Position numbers and translations under genes: made by a program
Notes under the pieces: model-generated
Told to the model about the DNA's origin: nothing
The model's database searches: none
What the model saw: the letters and a program-made list of their open reading frames with translations, nothing else
Shown here: in pieces, positions 1 to 10,845 of the stretch
Layout of the letters: each line of letters starts with the position of its first letter
How positions within the stretch are numbered: position 1 is the first letter of the stretch
Source of the DNA: Adiantum capillus-veneris
Taxonomy: Eukaryota > Streptophyta > Polypodiopsida > Polypodiales > Pteridaceae
Direction: 5' to 3'
Assembly: GCA_014529385.2 (NCBI GenBank)
Contig: CM043961.1
Coordinates: forward strand, 11,388,478-11,452,477
Length of the DNA: 64,000 nucleotides

Positions 1-2357
1 CTCAGCTTTGCATTCACATCCAAGGGAATAGAAATTGGCTTACAATCAACCATACCATACTTTGACAACATGTCCAAAGCATACTGTATCTGTGATAGCC
101 ATACACCCTCTGGAGTCCTGATCACCTCAATGCCAAGAAAGTAGCGCAACTCGCCTAAATCTTTCATTTCAAACTCCTGTTTGAGAAGACCCTTCACATG
201 GTCAATCTCCATAGCATTGTCACCAACAATAATAAGGTCATCTACATATATGGTAATGACCACAATCCCCACATCACTCTCACGTACATAGAGTGAATGA
301 TCAGCATGAGCTCTCCTAAAACCAATACTAACAAGATACTTGGCAATCCTGTCATGCCATGCTCTAGAGCCCTGCTTCAAACCATACAAAGCTTTGAGAA
401 GTCTGCATACATAATCTGGGTAACCTGGATCGACATAACCAAGTGGCTGATCCATATACACTTCCTCTTGCAACTCACCATTCAAGAAGGCATTCTTTAC
501 ATCCATTTGATGCATAATCCATCCTCTAGATTCAGCCACTGCTATGACAGCTCTCACAGTCGTCATCTTTGCCACTGGAGCAAAGGTCTCCTCATAGTCT
601 ATGCCATACGTCTGTGCATAACCCTTTGCGACCAGCCTTGCCTTGTGACCCTCAATGTTAACATCAGCCTTATGCTTGGTTTTATACACCCATTTACAGC
701 CAATAGCTTTCTTGCCACTTGGCAATGGCACCAACTCCCATGTGTCGTTTGCTTCCAATGAAGCCATCTCTTCATTCATTGCATCATCCCAATGCACATT
801 TCCAAATGCATCCTCAAAACATGTGGGCTCCACATCCTGTATCACCTTAGCCATGTAGGCTTGGTGATGTGCTAGATACCCATCATAAGTCAATTTCTGA
901 ACTGGATTTATGACTCTATTAGATCTACGCGGTCTTGGGTCACTCCTTTGCCCTCTAGCATCTTCTTGTACTTTCCTTACACCAGGTGTCTTGACAGCCA
1001 GAATTCCAAATTCCTCATCAAGACTTTGTTCAGAACCATCTGAATCCATGTATACATGTGAAAAACCTGATGATGCATCAGCCATAAAGGGAGGTTCATC
1101 AACCTTTTCCTTTCCTTTTCGTGATACATTCCCTGTACCTGTTGGTGGAGTAACCTGCGTACGTAGTCTACCATTCCATGGTTTCTCAACAGAGCCACGA
1201 GAAGAGGACTCTTGTGGTCCACTCAAAACCTGTGACTGTGGCCTCACATTTTGTACAACCACATCATCTTTTACATCAGCCCCAATAGTGCCATGTGCAT
1301 TATTGTACCAGCTGCTCATCTCATCAAAGACTACATCTCTGCTCACTCGTAATTCTCGTGTAGTAGGATTGTAGCACCTGTACCCCTTTTGTTCAAGGGA
1401 ATATCCCACAAGAATACATTTCTCTGCTTTAGGATCCAATTTCCTACGCAACTCATCTGGTACATGCACGTAAGCTATGCAACCAAACACTTTCAAGTGT
1501 GCCAAATCAGGCTTTGTACTTGTAAACTTTTCCTCAGGTGTTACATCATGCACCGCAGCTGTAGGTGTCCTGTTCATAATGTACACAGCTGTATTTACGG
1601 CTTCAGCCCAGAAATGATGAGGCATGTTCTTCTCATTCATCAATGCACGTGCAACCTCTGCAATGTGCCTGTTTTTTCTTTCTACGACCCCATTCTGTTG
1701 TGGAGTATATCTGCATGTAAACTGCCTGCGTATACCATGCATTTGCAAAAAATTTGAAAAATCATTGGAGAAGTACTCTCCCCCTCCATCTGACCTCAAT
1801 GTCTTGATTTGCATATCTGTCTCCTTCTCAATCATGACTTTGAAGTCTTGAAAGTGACCAAACACTTCACTTTTGTTACGCATGAAGTAGACCCATACTT
1901 TCCTTGTATGGTCATCAATGAAAGAGACATAATACCTGCAACGATGTATACTTGCAGTATCGGTTGGACCCCAAACATCTGTGTGCACCACCTCAAGTGG
2001 CTTTTTACATACATTGCGCTCATGTGGAAATGAGCCCTTTGACTGTTTTCCAAACTGGCATGCTGCACACACTTTATGCGTACCATCCACCTTGAATTTG
2101 GGCAAACCTTTTACAATCTGTCTTGATTGCATGCTGTGCAATCTCTGCTCATTGACATGGCCAATGCGTTTGTGCAAAATGTCAACATCAGCCACAACAC
2201 CTGTGCCCTGTGCAAATAATGCAGCTTTTACCTCAGGCATGTCTACATTCAGCGTAAACATTCCGCCCACACATTTGCCCTCTGTGATCAGCTTACAGCC
2301 ATTCTGGAAATCTTCTACATAACAACCATTTGGATTGAAGCGAACCTGCAAACACTG
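1..2357 (-). CDS. pol: copia pol: integrase and reverse transcriptase, partial
   Basis: Open for about 785 codons in the same frame as gag-pro and running off the window. It starts with the gag-pre-integrase segment (RFNPNGCYVEDF). The integrase HHCC zinc finger follows (HKRIGHVNEQRL to CAACQFGKQ, near 2190-2050), then the rve core with HTDVWGP, FIDDHTRKVW and GGEYFS. A variable linker leads to the RT: ANDTWELVPLP, CKWVYKTKHKADVN, ARLVAKGYAQ, MDVKNAFLNG and the catalytic YVDD at 237-248. I saw no frameshift. It has no start codon of its own, which fits production as a polyprotein. Confidence 0.9.
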
Positions 2358-3611
2358 CTAAACCATTTGTCCAACAGAAACAAGATTCTTTGTAATGTTT
2401 GGGACATGAAGTACATCTGCTAAGTACTTTGATTTCCCACTCTTCGTATTTAGAGGTATGTCCCCTACATGAGCAATGGGGTGAGCTGTGTCATCTCCTG
2501 TTTGCACATAGCTTGACACATCTGGTTTGCGCATATCTCTAAACCACTCTCCACGAGACGTCATGTGATTAGAGGCACCTGAATCCACATACCAAACATC
2601 ATCTTGGGTGGAATTTTCTGCAGTCATTGTATTCATTACATGCTGCATAACAAACATGCGCTCGTTTTTGCTGTCATTTGCATCTCTGCTAGTAGATGCA
2701 TAGTTGCCATGTTCTCTCTTTCCACTTGCTTTTCCCTTTGGACAGTCACGTGACATGTGACCTCTTTCACCACAAGTCCAACATTCTCTGCTATCTGGAG
2801 TATGTTGCTGCCTGCTTGATCCTGCACCGCGACCTCTTTGACTCCCCCTGCCTTGAGACTGGTTTCCCCTGTCACCTGTATTGTTTTGATTTGATTGACC
2901 TTCCAGAAATTGGCCCCTGCAACCCCTTGGGCCTCGACCACGACTTCTACCTCTACCTCTGTTGGAGTTAGAATAGAAGGCCTGTTCAGAATTATTTCTG
3001 CCATGAGAAGAAGATGTGTCAAGGTTCTTCTCCTCAAGAATAAGCATAGAAATCAAATCTTGGAACACGGGGATGTCGTCTCTTGTATTCATGGAAGACC
3101 TAAAATGTACATACTCATCTCCTAGACCATCCAAGCATGCACGGACAATGTCATTGTCTTCCACTGAGACTTTAATAGATCCAAGAGCCTCAATGATACT
3201 CTTGATCTTCAAGGCATAATCATTGATTGAGAGGTTGTTCCTCTTAACCTGATTTAGCTCCGACTTTAGTTGAAGCTTCCTGGCCTTGGTGTTCACCTCG
3301 AACACTCTGCCTAAGTTTCTCCATGCAATGGCGGGGGTTTTAGCATCCTGTAGATATCCCATCATGCCATCTGTGATGCTCATAGAAAGCCAATACATCA
3401 CTTTGCTCTGGCCTTGTTGCCAGTCCCTCAAAGCTTTCCTTTGTTCTGCTGTAGCATTTGCCTCGGGAATCTCTAGTTCCTTTTCATTGTCTCCTTCTAC
3501 ATAGTCCCAATAACCTTTTCCTTTTAGGAAATTTGTTATTCTGGACTTCCATGCAGGGTAGTTATTTTTCTCAAGCTTCTCAGTAACAATCTGACTGAAA
3601 CCGTCAGACAT
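2358..3611 (-). CDS. gag-pro: copia gag and protease N-terminus (417 aa)
   Basis: Capsid protein and start of the retropepsin of the copia element. The N-terminus (MSDGFSQIVTEKLEKNNYPAW) is the usual plant copia gag start, followed by the helical UBN2-type gag domain (about residues 20-200). A Gly/Arg-rich linker with RGRGRSRGRG follows, then a complete CX2CX4HX4C zinc knuckle (CWTCGERGHMSRDC, near residue 275) and the protease motif DSGASNH (near 343). The ATG lies about 250 bases inside the PBS. The frame ends at a TAG straight after NLVSVGQMV, but the same frame continues into integrase, so this is probably the N-terminal part of one polyprotein. Catalytic and zinc-binding residues are all present. 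Confidence 0.93.
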   Translation of the reverse strand: MSDGFSQIVTEKLEKNNYPAWKSRITNFLKGKGYWDYVEGDNEKELEIPEANATAEQRKALRDWQQGQSKVMYWLSMSITDGMMGYLQDAKTPAIAWRNLGRVFEVNTKARKLQLKSELNQVKRNNLSINDYALKIKSIIEALGSIKVSVEDNDIVRACLDGLGDEYVHFRSSMNTRDDIPVFQDLISMLILEEKNLDTSSSHGRNNSEQAFYSNSNRGRGRSRGRGPRGCRGQFLEGQSNQNNTGDRGNQSQGRGSQRGRGAGSSRQQHTPDSRECWTCGERGHMSRDCPKGKASGKREHGNYASTSRDANDSKNERMFVMQHVMNTMTAENSTQDDVWYVDSGASNHMTSRGEWFRDMRKPDVSSYVQTGDDTAHPIAHVGDIPLNTKSGKSKYLADVLHVPNITKNLVSVGQMV

Positions 3612-3856
3612 CTTGAAGCACTAAGACAAAATAGCTGCAATCTGCAAAAACCTGCAAATCTGCTGAACCTGCTATCGTGGTACCTGTAACGCTTTCTACA
3701 CTCAACGAGTGTCCACAATCAAGCGTACATACAACCACTGTACTTGTACAGTAAATCTCTGTATACTGCACTTTGGAGACCTGTTCAGAAACTTGTGGAT
3801 TGCGAACGAAGGGATTGTGATGCTCTTGCTCTCTTAGCCTTTCTTGCCTGCACCAG

Positions 3857-3868
3857 GCTCTGATACCA
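3857..3868 (-). other. primer-binding site, initiator tRNA-Met type
   Basis: The minus strand reads TGGTATCAGAGC, the standard copia PBS complementary to the 3' end of plant initiator tRNA-Met. It directly abuts a sequence ending in CA on that strand (TG at 3869 on plus), which fixes the inner LTR edge. Confidence 0.92.
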
Positions 3869-4250
3869 TGTAAAGAATGAGGATGCAAGAGAGCTACACA
3901 AGACAAGCACAAAGCACACAGAGATGGAAAGCTTCTTCTTCTTCACAGAAAAGAGAGTACAAAATGACTAAATGCTAGAGCTGAAAAGTAGCACATATGT
4001 ACATGCGATCACTAAGTGTGAACTCGCTAGAAGCGTACTAGGCTGGCACTATAAGTGTAGTCCAGCTGTAGAATCACTGGCAGAGATCCTCCGTGTCAGT
4101 CACCTAACGCACCAGTGAGTAAATGCCGTAAGCGGCCAAGACCCGTAGTGGATGCCAGCTCAAGGTGTAGAGCTCGACATCTCAACATAGTCGACCCAGG
4201 GGCCAGGGCCTTCTCCGACAGCGGCTAGGAGATCTCTTGGCAGCACCTTG
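3869..4250 (-). repeat. 5' LTR of the copia element, outer edge uncertain
   Basis: Starts at TG (3869, plus strand) next to the PBS. With no second LTR in view, the far edge cannot be set by comparison; the LINE sequence takes over before 4286. ACTTATAG on the minus strand near 4052 is a weak TATA candidate. Confidence 0.55.
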
Positions 4251-4285
4251 ACACGAGTCGCTTAGCAAGAGAGGGATAACCTTTC

Positions 4286-4756
4286 TTGCAACCCCCTCTG
4301 CAGGTACAGACATCTTCCCTTGCAGCTATCCCTCGTGGTCTGACGAGCATTGACATCCGGTGCCGATGGGACTTCTTCGACTATGGCTTCACTCCTTTTC
4401 TCGACAACCCCTCAACAGACCATGAGGCAGCCTGCTTCAGGGTCCATGTTCTGTTCCTTGCCGCTAGGGGGACAGAGGCCTTGGACTCAACAGTTGGCTT
4501 CTCCTTCCCCCTTTGCGGCAGGGACCAGACAGAGTGGACTCTTGACTCAGTGTTGGGATGGTTGCACACACAAGTCCTAGAGTTCTCTCACCACATGGGA
4601 GAACTAGGAGTTACAGACATGCTCCAGACTTTGTGGCCATTGGCCAAGTTTGCGGTGACACCTCCAGACTCACCAGGATGTAGACACATTGTGGTTTACT
4701 TCTTCGCCGATACACAGTGCTTGCCATGCTATTTATACATTCATGAAGACTCCTAG
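4286..4756 (+). CDS. ORF1-like fragment of the LINE, unrecognised
   Basis: A 156-residue open frame before ORF2 on the same strand, where LINE ORF1 would sit. I recognise no RRM or CCHC knuckle. The sequence has ordinary protein composition (FDYGFTPFLDNPSTDH; CRHIVVYFFADTQCLPCYLY) and no low complexity. It ends about 170 bases before the ORF2 ATG in another frame, so an ORF1 C-terminus is an inference from position only. It could also be a chance frame. Confidence 0.35.
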   Translation: MQPPLQVQTSSLAAIPRGLTSIDIRCRWDFFDYGFTPFLDNPSTDHEAACFRVHVLFLAARGTEALDSTVGFSFPLCGRDQTEWTLDSVLGWLHTQVLEFSHHMGELGVTDMLQTLWPLAKFAVTPPDSPGCRHIVVYFFADTQCLPCYLYIHEDS

Positions 4757-4926
4757 ACAGAGGAGGTTGCTTTACGTACGGCTCGCTCTACTTGGGCTTG
4801 AGCCAGGCACTCGTTGCAATCACGCCTATCTAGAGGACGCTCGGATGCGGATTACTCCCCATCCAAGCTAGCCTCGAAGATAGCCCATCTAGCTGCTACG
4901 GCAGCATCTGTTCTCTATCGCTCCCC

Positions 4927-5700
4927 ATGAGGATCGTCTTATAGAACGTGCAGGGACTAGGTGGGCCCCAATTTCAACGTCAGCGGGGCCGACTACGTGA
5001 GGAGCTTCAGTGCTGCCTTGTGGGAGGAGAGATTGATCTCCTTATGCTTCAGGAGCACCATCTGTGGGAGAGCCTCATTAGACATTGTGGTCAGCTCTTA
5101 CGTGGACAATATGATACTTTTTGGTCAGCTGCTTTTGGACCTGGAGGCATCCACGGTGGGGTATGTATGACTATTGCGGATTCTTTGCAGCAGGACATTG
5201 TGGGCAGAGGGATTATTGTGCCAGGCAGGGCTCAATGGATTACTATGCAGGTTCAGGGTGGCCTAGTGGGTTTCCTAAACATCTATGCGCCCAATGTGGC
5301 GAGTGCTCGTGCAGAGTTTTGGTCCCAAATAGTTGAGTCTCTGCCGTCGCAGGCAGAACACTGGTGCATAGGAGGGGACTTCAACATGTTGGAGGACCCT
5401 TTTGACAGGATTGGTGGTAGCCATGCTGCTGTGCATGGAGTGGAGCTGGCAGCTTGGGAAAGGTTTTTTATGACTCTAAGGGTTTCGGATGTTTGGCAGC
5501 ACTCTGGTTTTGTGAGGCCCCCAGACAGCCTTGCCTTCTCTCGGTTGGTCGGACTGCAGAGTGGGAGGAGTGAATCTATCGCGGATAGATCCCTTCTACA
5601 CTAGTGACCACTTCAGTGACTTGGGAGGGACAGTGGGCATTCTGGCAGGGACCTCCTTCTCGGACCATGCACCAGTGATCCTCACAGTGGCAGATAGGTA
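4927..5700 (+). pseudogene. LINE endonuclease domain (EEP/APE type)
   Basis: Nicks the target DNA during LINE insertion. Visible motifs in order: NVQGLGG (Asn of the active site), LMLQEHHLW (metal-binding Glu), GGDFNMLEDPFDRIGG, and, after a frameshift near 5540, SRIDPFYTSDHFSD and SDHAPVILTV (the Asp-His pair). All catalytic motifs survive; the domain is broken by the leading TAG, the frameshift and a TAG at 5698-5700. Confidence 0.88.
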
Positions 5701-6138
5701 GAGAAGTGGGAGCATGATGCTTCGCATCCGAGAGAGGGTTTTGTTGGACTCAGCACTCAGAGAGTGGGTAGAGGCTCTTTGGACAGAGAGCTTGGACAAG
5801 CAGGATTCTCCTGCTGACAGAGTGGCCTCAAGCCTAGCCGAGATTAGCCGCTTTTTTCTTCAGGAGTCTCTCGCTCGTTGGGCTGCAGCGAGAGAGGAGG
5901 AGCATTGTCTCAAACGGGGCATTGCTTCGTTACAGAGGATGCAGAAGCAGCATCCAAATAGTCCTTGGTTGGAGGGGTAGTAACAGCAGGCTCGATAGGA
6001 GCTTGCTAGCACAGTGGAGAGGCGACATGAGTTTTCTTTTCAGCGACATGCATCTTAGTGGACCCAGCGGGTGACAGAGTGACTGGTGCTTTCTTTGAGG
6101 CAATGGGACCTTGGCACTCACATGCCAAGGTCAGTTAG

Positions 6139-7905
6139 TTGAGGAGGCCGGATGAGTCAGTTGCTTCTGAGCTGAGGATATGCATGCAGTTGCTACTGAC
6201 TTTTATCGTTAATGTCTGCAAAGTCCCAGTCAGAGCATCAGGATGCATGCAGGGAGCAGGTTTGGGCACAGATGCCTTGTCTTGTGAGGAGATGCATCAG
6301 AGGATTGAGCTGCCACTTCAGCTTGAGGAGCTGCACACAACTCTTAGGGCCCTCCCTCGTGGTAGCTGTCCAGGTGAGGATGGGTTGATTCCCAGTTTTT
6401 TATTGGAGTACTTGGACCTGCTTGGCCCAGATCTCTGTAGTGCTTTTCAATACATTTTGTACATAGGAGTGATGCCTGATAGCATGAATGAGGGCCTGAT
6501 CTACCTCATTCCCAAGGAGGGTGGCTCCTTGGATGAGATTCGACAGTGGCGCCCCATCACCATCCTCAACTCAGCCTACAAAATTCGTGCCAAGGCTCTG
6601 AGTTTGAGGATTCAGCCACTTCTAAAGAGCCTTATACATGGGACTCATACAGGTTTTGTCAAGGAACACTGTATCCTTGACAACATCTTTACTTTTTGGG
6701 AGGCTTCTGCCCTGGCACGACTCCGTGGTGAGGAACTCGTGATTCTTCTTCTCGATTTTGAGAAGGCATATGACAAAGTTGACTGGGACTTTCTAGAGAG
6801 CACTCTACACAAGATGGGCTTCTCAGATGCTTGGATTAGAGGGGTGTCAGCTCTGTACAGACAGGCTCATAGTTAGGTACTCTTGGAAGGAGGTAGAGGT
6901 GATTGCTTCATGCTTACATGCTCGGTCAGACAGGGCTATCCTCTTGCTCCCTTCCTCTTTCTATTCTATGTGAAGGTGATGAGCAGGTTTTTGGTGTCGC
7001 AGCAGGTTGGTCTACAGGGCTTAGCACTCCCTATTCGGGGAGATGAGCTACTGGACGCTGAGTTTGCCGACGACTCAGCCTTGTACTTAGATGGCCAGGA
7101 GGCCAACCTTCACAGGTGTGAGCAGGCTCTGGAGACCTTATGTTGTGCATCGGGCGCACTGATCAACTAGAGAAAGACAATGGCTTTCTCGGTTGGTAGT
7201 GCTCCTGTGCCGGATTGGATGCCAAGAGAGGGTTTTAGGTGGATTCCCCCAGGGACTGCAGTTCGGTACTTGGGCTGTCAGGTGGGTTTGGACTTGTCTC
7301 CCGAGCAGTAGATTGCTCCCCTTCTCCTGTCTATCAGGAGAAAGTTGTTACATTGGAGCTTAGCACGACTTTCTTTGGCTGGTAGAGTAGTAGTTGCCAA
7401 CCAGGTGTTGTTGGCGACTATGTGGTACATCACTTCTTGCTGGATCTTCTCGAGTTCTTGTATCAGCCAGGTAGAGAAGATGATCAAGAACTTCCTTTGG
7501 TCAGGACGTGACACTCAGATAGCCCGAGCCAAAGTGGCTTGGAAGGTCATCACTCTTCCTTGTTCACAGGGAGGGCTTGGGATCATTGATCCAGCACAGC
7601 AGAGCAGAGCCCTTCTTGGGAAGTTCATCGTCAGAGGACTTCTTCCAGGTGAGGAGCCATGGAAGGAGTTCTTGCTACAGTGGCTTCATGCTAAGGGTGC
7701 CTCAGGTAGGAGGTCCTTGGCAACCTTCGACCAGATGGATCTTTACAGAGATGCACATAGCTGGTTTGAGCAGGAGACTGGAGGACCGCTTTGTTGTGAG
7801 CTTGCTTTGATCTTGGAAGATCTTGCAACGTGGCTTGGAGCAGAGACAACCTACGTGCACGGAGGAGCACCTATGGCAGCCCCTCGTATGGAACCCCATG
7901 GTTAG
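6139..7905 (+). pseudogene. LINE reverse transcriptase domain
   Basis: RVT_1 of non-LTR type. Motifs: GSCPGEDGLIPSFLLEYL, LIYLIPKEGG, RQWRPITILNSAYKI, GFVKEHCILDNI, LLLDFEKAYDKVDWDFL, SVRQGYPLAPFLF and catalytic FADD at 7063-7074. The thumb follows (LSLAGRVVVANQVLLATMWY, FLWSG, GGLGIIDP). TAG codons interrupt the same frame at 6874, 7168 and 7309; otherwise the frame is kept from 6139 to 7905. Confidence 0.92.
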
Positions 7906-8642
7906 CACTTAGAGAGGCCACTTGGTTGGTAGCCGGACTCATGTTTCCTGGGGTCCCATGGCAGCGGGTCCAGCGCGCTCTTTAGGTGATTGGCTAGAGT
8001 TCATAGGTTTGTCAGAGGAGGTGCAGGGTCTCCAGCAGGGCATGAGAGGGGTGCAGAGCATGTGCCATGACATCTCAGAGTTAGTTCCAGCTGAGTGGCT
8101 CACGCCTCTCGAGCCAGTAGCACCCCGGTGGATGGGAGCTTTCACACGACTGGAGGTTCTCATCTCAGTCAGGGCCTGCTCAGAGACTGTTCCATCCCTT
8201 TTCTTCGAGCTCCAGGGTGGGGGACGCCTTCAACAAGTTGCAGTAGAGGCCCCGCATGTGGCAGAGTGTTGTTTTCAGAGGATCTGAGTATTGGGCATCT
8301 GTGGGAGGACTTGTGTCATAGATCTTGAACCAGCATCTCTTGAGACTTGACACTGGACACTGGAGGCTGTGGGCTTGGGAGTGTTCTCCACTAGAACGAG
8401 TATAGTGGGATCCTGGTGAGTGGCTATGGAGGGATCCCTTCTCTTTTGCAGACCATCCAGGAGTCCCGTTCTTTCAGTACACTGTTCGTCTGGGACGTCA
8501 TATATTAGCAACACAGAGAGAGGCCCGATCCGCTGCAGCACCTCATTGGCAGGAGGAGGGTCTCACAGCTGAGTTCTTGACAGCATTTTGGGAGAGTTTG
8601 TGGGACTCCCGACAGTCGAGGTGAGTCACCTTGTTTTAGTGG

Positions 8643-8876
8643 TTGGTCACACACAGAGCTACAAAATTTGAGAGCTGGCTAGTGCATAGTGGTCTCTTAG
8701 TCGCATGTGCAGCTTTTGACCATCTTGTGGAGACCCAGCGTCATTGTCTTTGGGACTGTCCCTCGGCCCAGCAGGTGTGGCTACGAGTTCTTCGGCTGAT
8801 GCTTGCTCTCTCCACGGCTCTGCAGTACACTTGGGGAGCAGCGGCTTGGTCCACCCTCACAGGCCCGGCACTTTAG
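8643..8876 (+). pseudogene. LINE C-terminal zf-RVT domain
   Basis: Contains HLVETQRHCLWDCPSAQQVW, the Cys/His signature at the end of plant LINE ORF2 (ETxxHCLWDCPxAxxVW), followed by a Leu-rich helix. It lies in a different frame from the RT; a stretch at 7922-8290 in yet another frame (DWLEFIGLSEEVQGL; APHVAECCFQRI) is the linker between them. Confidence 0.8.
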
Positions 8877-9418
8877 TTTGAGCTATCCTCCACCAACAGG
8901 AATATAGTGATGCAGGAGGGGCGACCTACACTTCAGCCTGCTACTTCATAGCTTACTCCACAGGAGTGGTGCAGTGAGAGAGAGGAGTGTTGAGAGCTCA
9001 TCAGTGGCCTGACACTCTAGTTCATCTGGTGGGCCCGTTGTTTCCGCATCTTTGAGGCTCGCCCTGTGCCACCAGCAGAGACTGTACGCGATTTTTGGCT
9101 AGAGCTGATGCACACCCTTAGAGGATAGCTCGAGGGACTACAAGGCAGCTCCGACTGCATGCGGGAGCGCAAAGAGGCTTTCCTTCGACTCTCGCGTCCT
9201 GGGCCTTTCTACACCATGGTCTAGGGTGTACTTCGATGGCACTACCGACCACCTGTGTGGATTTTTCCTCCCCCCATTTCTTGATTTAGCCCCATTGTAC
9301 ATATGTTGGTTTTTTCATTGGGACAGTCTCCCACCATGGTTGTTGTAGCGCTCTCTTGAAGAGGTGGTTGTAGCCCTATGGGCAGTTTCAGTAACTAATA
9401 GAAGGATCTTTTTCTCGG

Positions 9419-9432
9419 AAAAAAAAGAAAAA
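9419..9432 (+). other. A-rich tail of the LINE
   Basis: A run of A broken by one G follows the last LINE-like sequence and marks its 3' end. Sequence beyond is A/T-rich and unrelated. Confidence 0.7.
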
Positions 9433-10762
9433 TTCTCCAAGCCTCTTGATCAAATCCTAAGGCTTTTGATACCAAAAATTTGGATTTCACATGGTCAAAA
9501 GTACAAGGGCTTGAATGGGTTGAAAGTGAGTCTACCCTAAAAATTCTAAATACCATCATAAAAATCACATGAGTGTATAACGGACATGACAGAAGGTATT
9601 GTGTGGCCAATTATAATAGAATAGTTAGATGAGGTTAAATTGAGATCCATAGCACACATATGCACGTAGAAAAAGAGACAAAAGATATTTGGAAAATAAT
9701 GAAGTCAAAATAGGAGACTAAATCATGTTTACACATAAAATTAACTTATAACAAAGTTGAAAAAATAAGGGCTCATACCATTTATGATTTCACCCTACAT
9801 AATCTAGTGGCATGATGAAGCTTGCAACAGTAGACATAAAAGAAATTCCAATTGAAGTGGTGGGTGAAATTTACAAAAATCTGCAATTGAAATGATGAAC
9901 AAGCTCATGTATCAAAATAACACAAAAAGGAGCAACAAAAAAATCATCAAGGAAGTTGAGCAGCAAGCAAAAAAGAGATCTATGAAAAGGAAGATACCTT
10001 GTTCACAAATTATCAAATTCTTAGGTATAAGTGTTGCTACTATTGTTAGATGCTTGCAAACATGCTACGAACACATTAGATAATAGTGAGCTCACATTAG
10101 ATAATAGAGAATTGTGCTCTCTTTCTAGAATTTCAAACAAGTCAAAATTGCCAGATTTGTAAACGTACAAGAGGTTGAATCAAAAATTTCCAAGTAGCTC
10201 AATTAAAAAAACATGCACTTCAACAACTCCTTGTCGTGACTTAGAGCAGCATGCACAAATACAATCTTTGGAGACTCTTGTATTGTGCACAAGATTTTTT
10301 GCTCATATAATACAAGAATGGTAATCACAAGCAATAACAAGCCATATAAATCTCTATAATTCCAAACAACAATATGCAAAGAATCATGAAATTTGAGCAC
10401 CAAAGATAAAAAGATTTTAAGGTGTGTCAATGTAGTTTTCAACATCATAGAGGTACTAATCCACGCCTTTCAAGATCCAAACTTGAAGCTACAAAGATGT
10501 CCTCCTAGTTGGCCAAGATATCATCCCATAAGTAATATTGTGAAAATATGTAAGAAGAGAGGAAGAGAAGATAAACACAACCGAAATATGAGAGAGACAA
10601 TGATCTACTGTAATGGAAAGCCGTATTAATTAGAGAAATCTAGGTACTTACAATACTCGAACAAGTACTTTAAAGTACTTTTTATTGTATGTAGAAGGTA
10701 CTTTTTATTGTCTATAGAAGGTACTATACTTTATAAGAGAATACAACATGATCTAATGCCTC

Positions 10763-10766
<4 letters not shown>
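9433..10766. other. intergenic, no gene seen
   Basis: A/T-rich sequence with no long or recognisable frame. A small tandem motif (GAAGGTACTTTTTATTGT and variants) occurs two to three times at 10664-10735. A 63-codon Lys-rich frame at 9892-10083 resembles nothing I know and is probably chance. Confidence 0.6.
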
Positions 10767-10826
<60 letters not shown>

Positions 10827-10845
10827 TCCCCCCCTCTCTCTCTCT
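10767..10845. repeat. (CT)n microsatellite
   Basis: About 79 bases of CT dinucleotide with a short C-rich interruption near its right end. Confidence 0.97.

Larger units (their letters stand above)
1..4250 (-). mobile_element. Ty1/copia LTR retrotransposon, 3' part outside the window
   Basis: Minus-strand element in the order (right to left) LTR, primer-binding site, gag, protease, integrase, reverse transcriptase. This is the copia order, with integrase before RT. RNase H and the 3' LTR lie beyond base 1. gag and pol share one reading frame across 3.6 kb with only one TAG (2358-2360), so it is among the least decayed elements here. The outer LTR edge near 4.2 kb is uncertain because its partner LTR is not in the window and a LINE follows directly. 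Confidence 0.93.
4927..9240 (+). pseudogene. LINE ORF2 polyprotein, broken
   Basis: Starts at ATG 4927 (MRIVL, then TAG, then NVQGLGGPQFQRQRG). That TAG replaces the Trp expected in the EEP start motif, so the first listed Met at 4948 is secondary. Domains run endonuclease, RT, thumb/linker and C-terminal zinc knuckle. The frame changes near 5540, between about 5980 and 6139, near 7910, and before 8643. In-frame stops are mostly TAG at places where Gln or Trp is expected (after AHS at 6874, after ALIN at 7168, after SPEQ at 7309). No active product can come from this copy. Confidence 0.9.
4250..9432 (+). mobile_element. LINE (non-LTR retrotransposon), degenerate
   Basis: About 5.2 kb with an ORF1-like piece, an ORF2 of endonuclease, reverse transcriptase and zf-RVT tail, a 3' untranslated region and a short A-rich tail at 9419-9432. 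The gene order is that of plant L1-like LINEs. Sequence between the copia LTR and 4286 is probably its 5' part. I found no convincing target-site duplication. Coding potential is lost through stops and at least three frame changes. Confidence 0.9.

Noticed and set aside
297-3504. Plus-strand frames opposite the copia coding region
   Set aside because: They are antisense shadows; the minus strand has continuous gag, integrase and RT motifs with catalytic residues.
9892-10083. Lys-rich 63-codon frame as a helix-turn-helix protein
   Set aside because: Only a vague resemblance (SVATIVRCL) and no context; probably chance.
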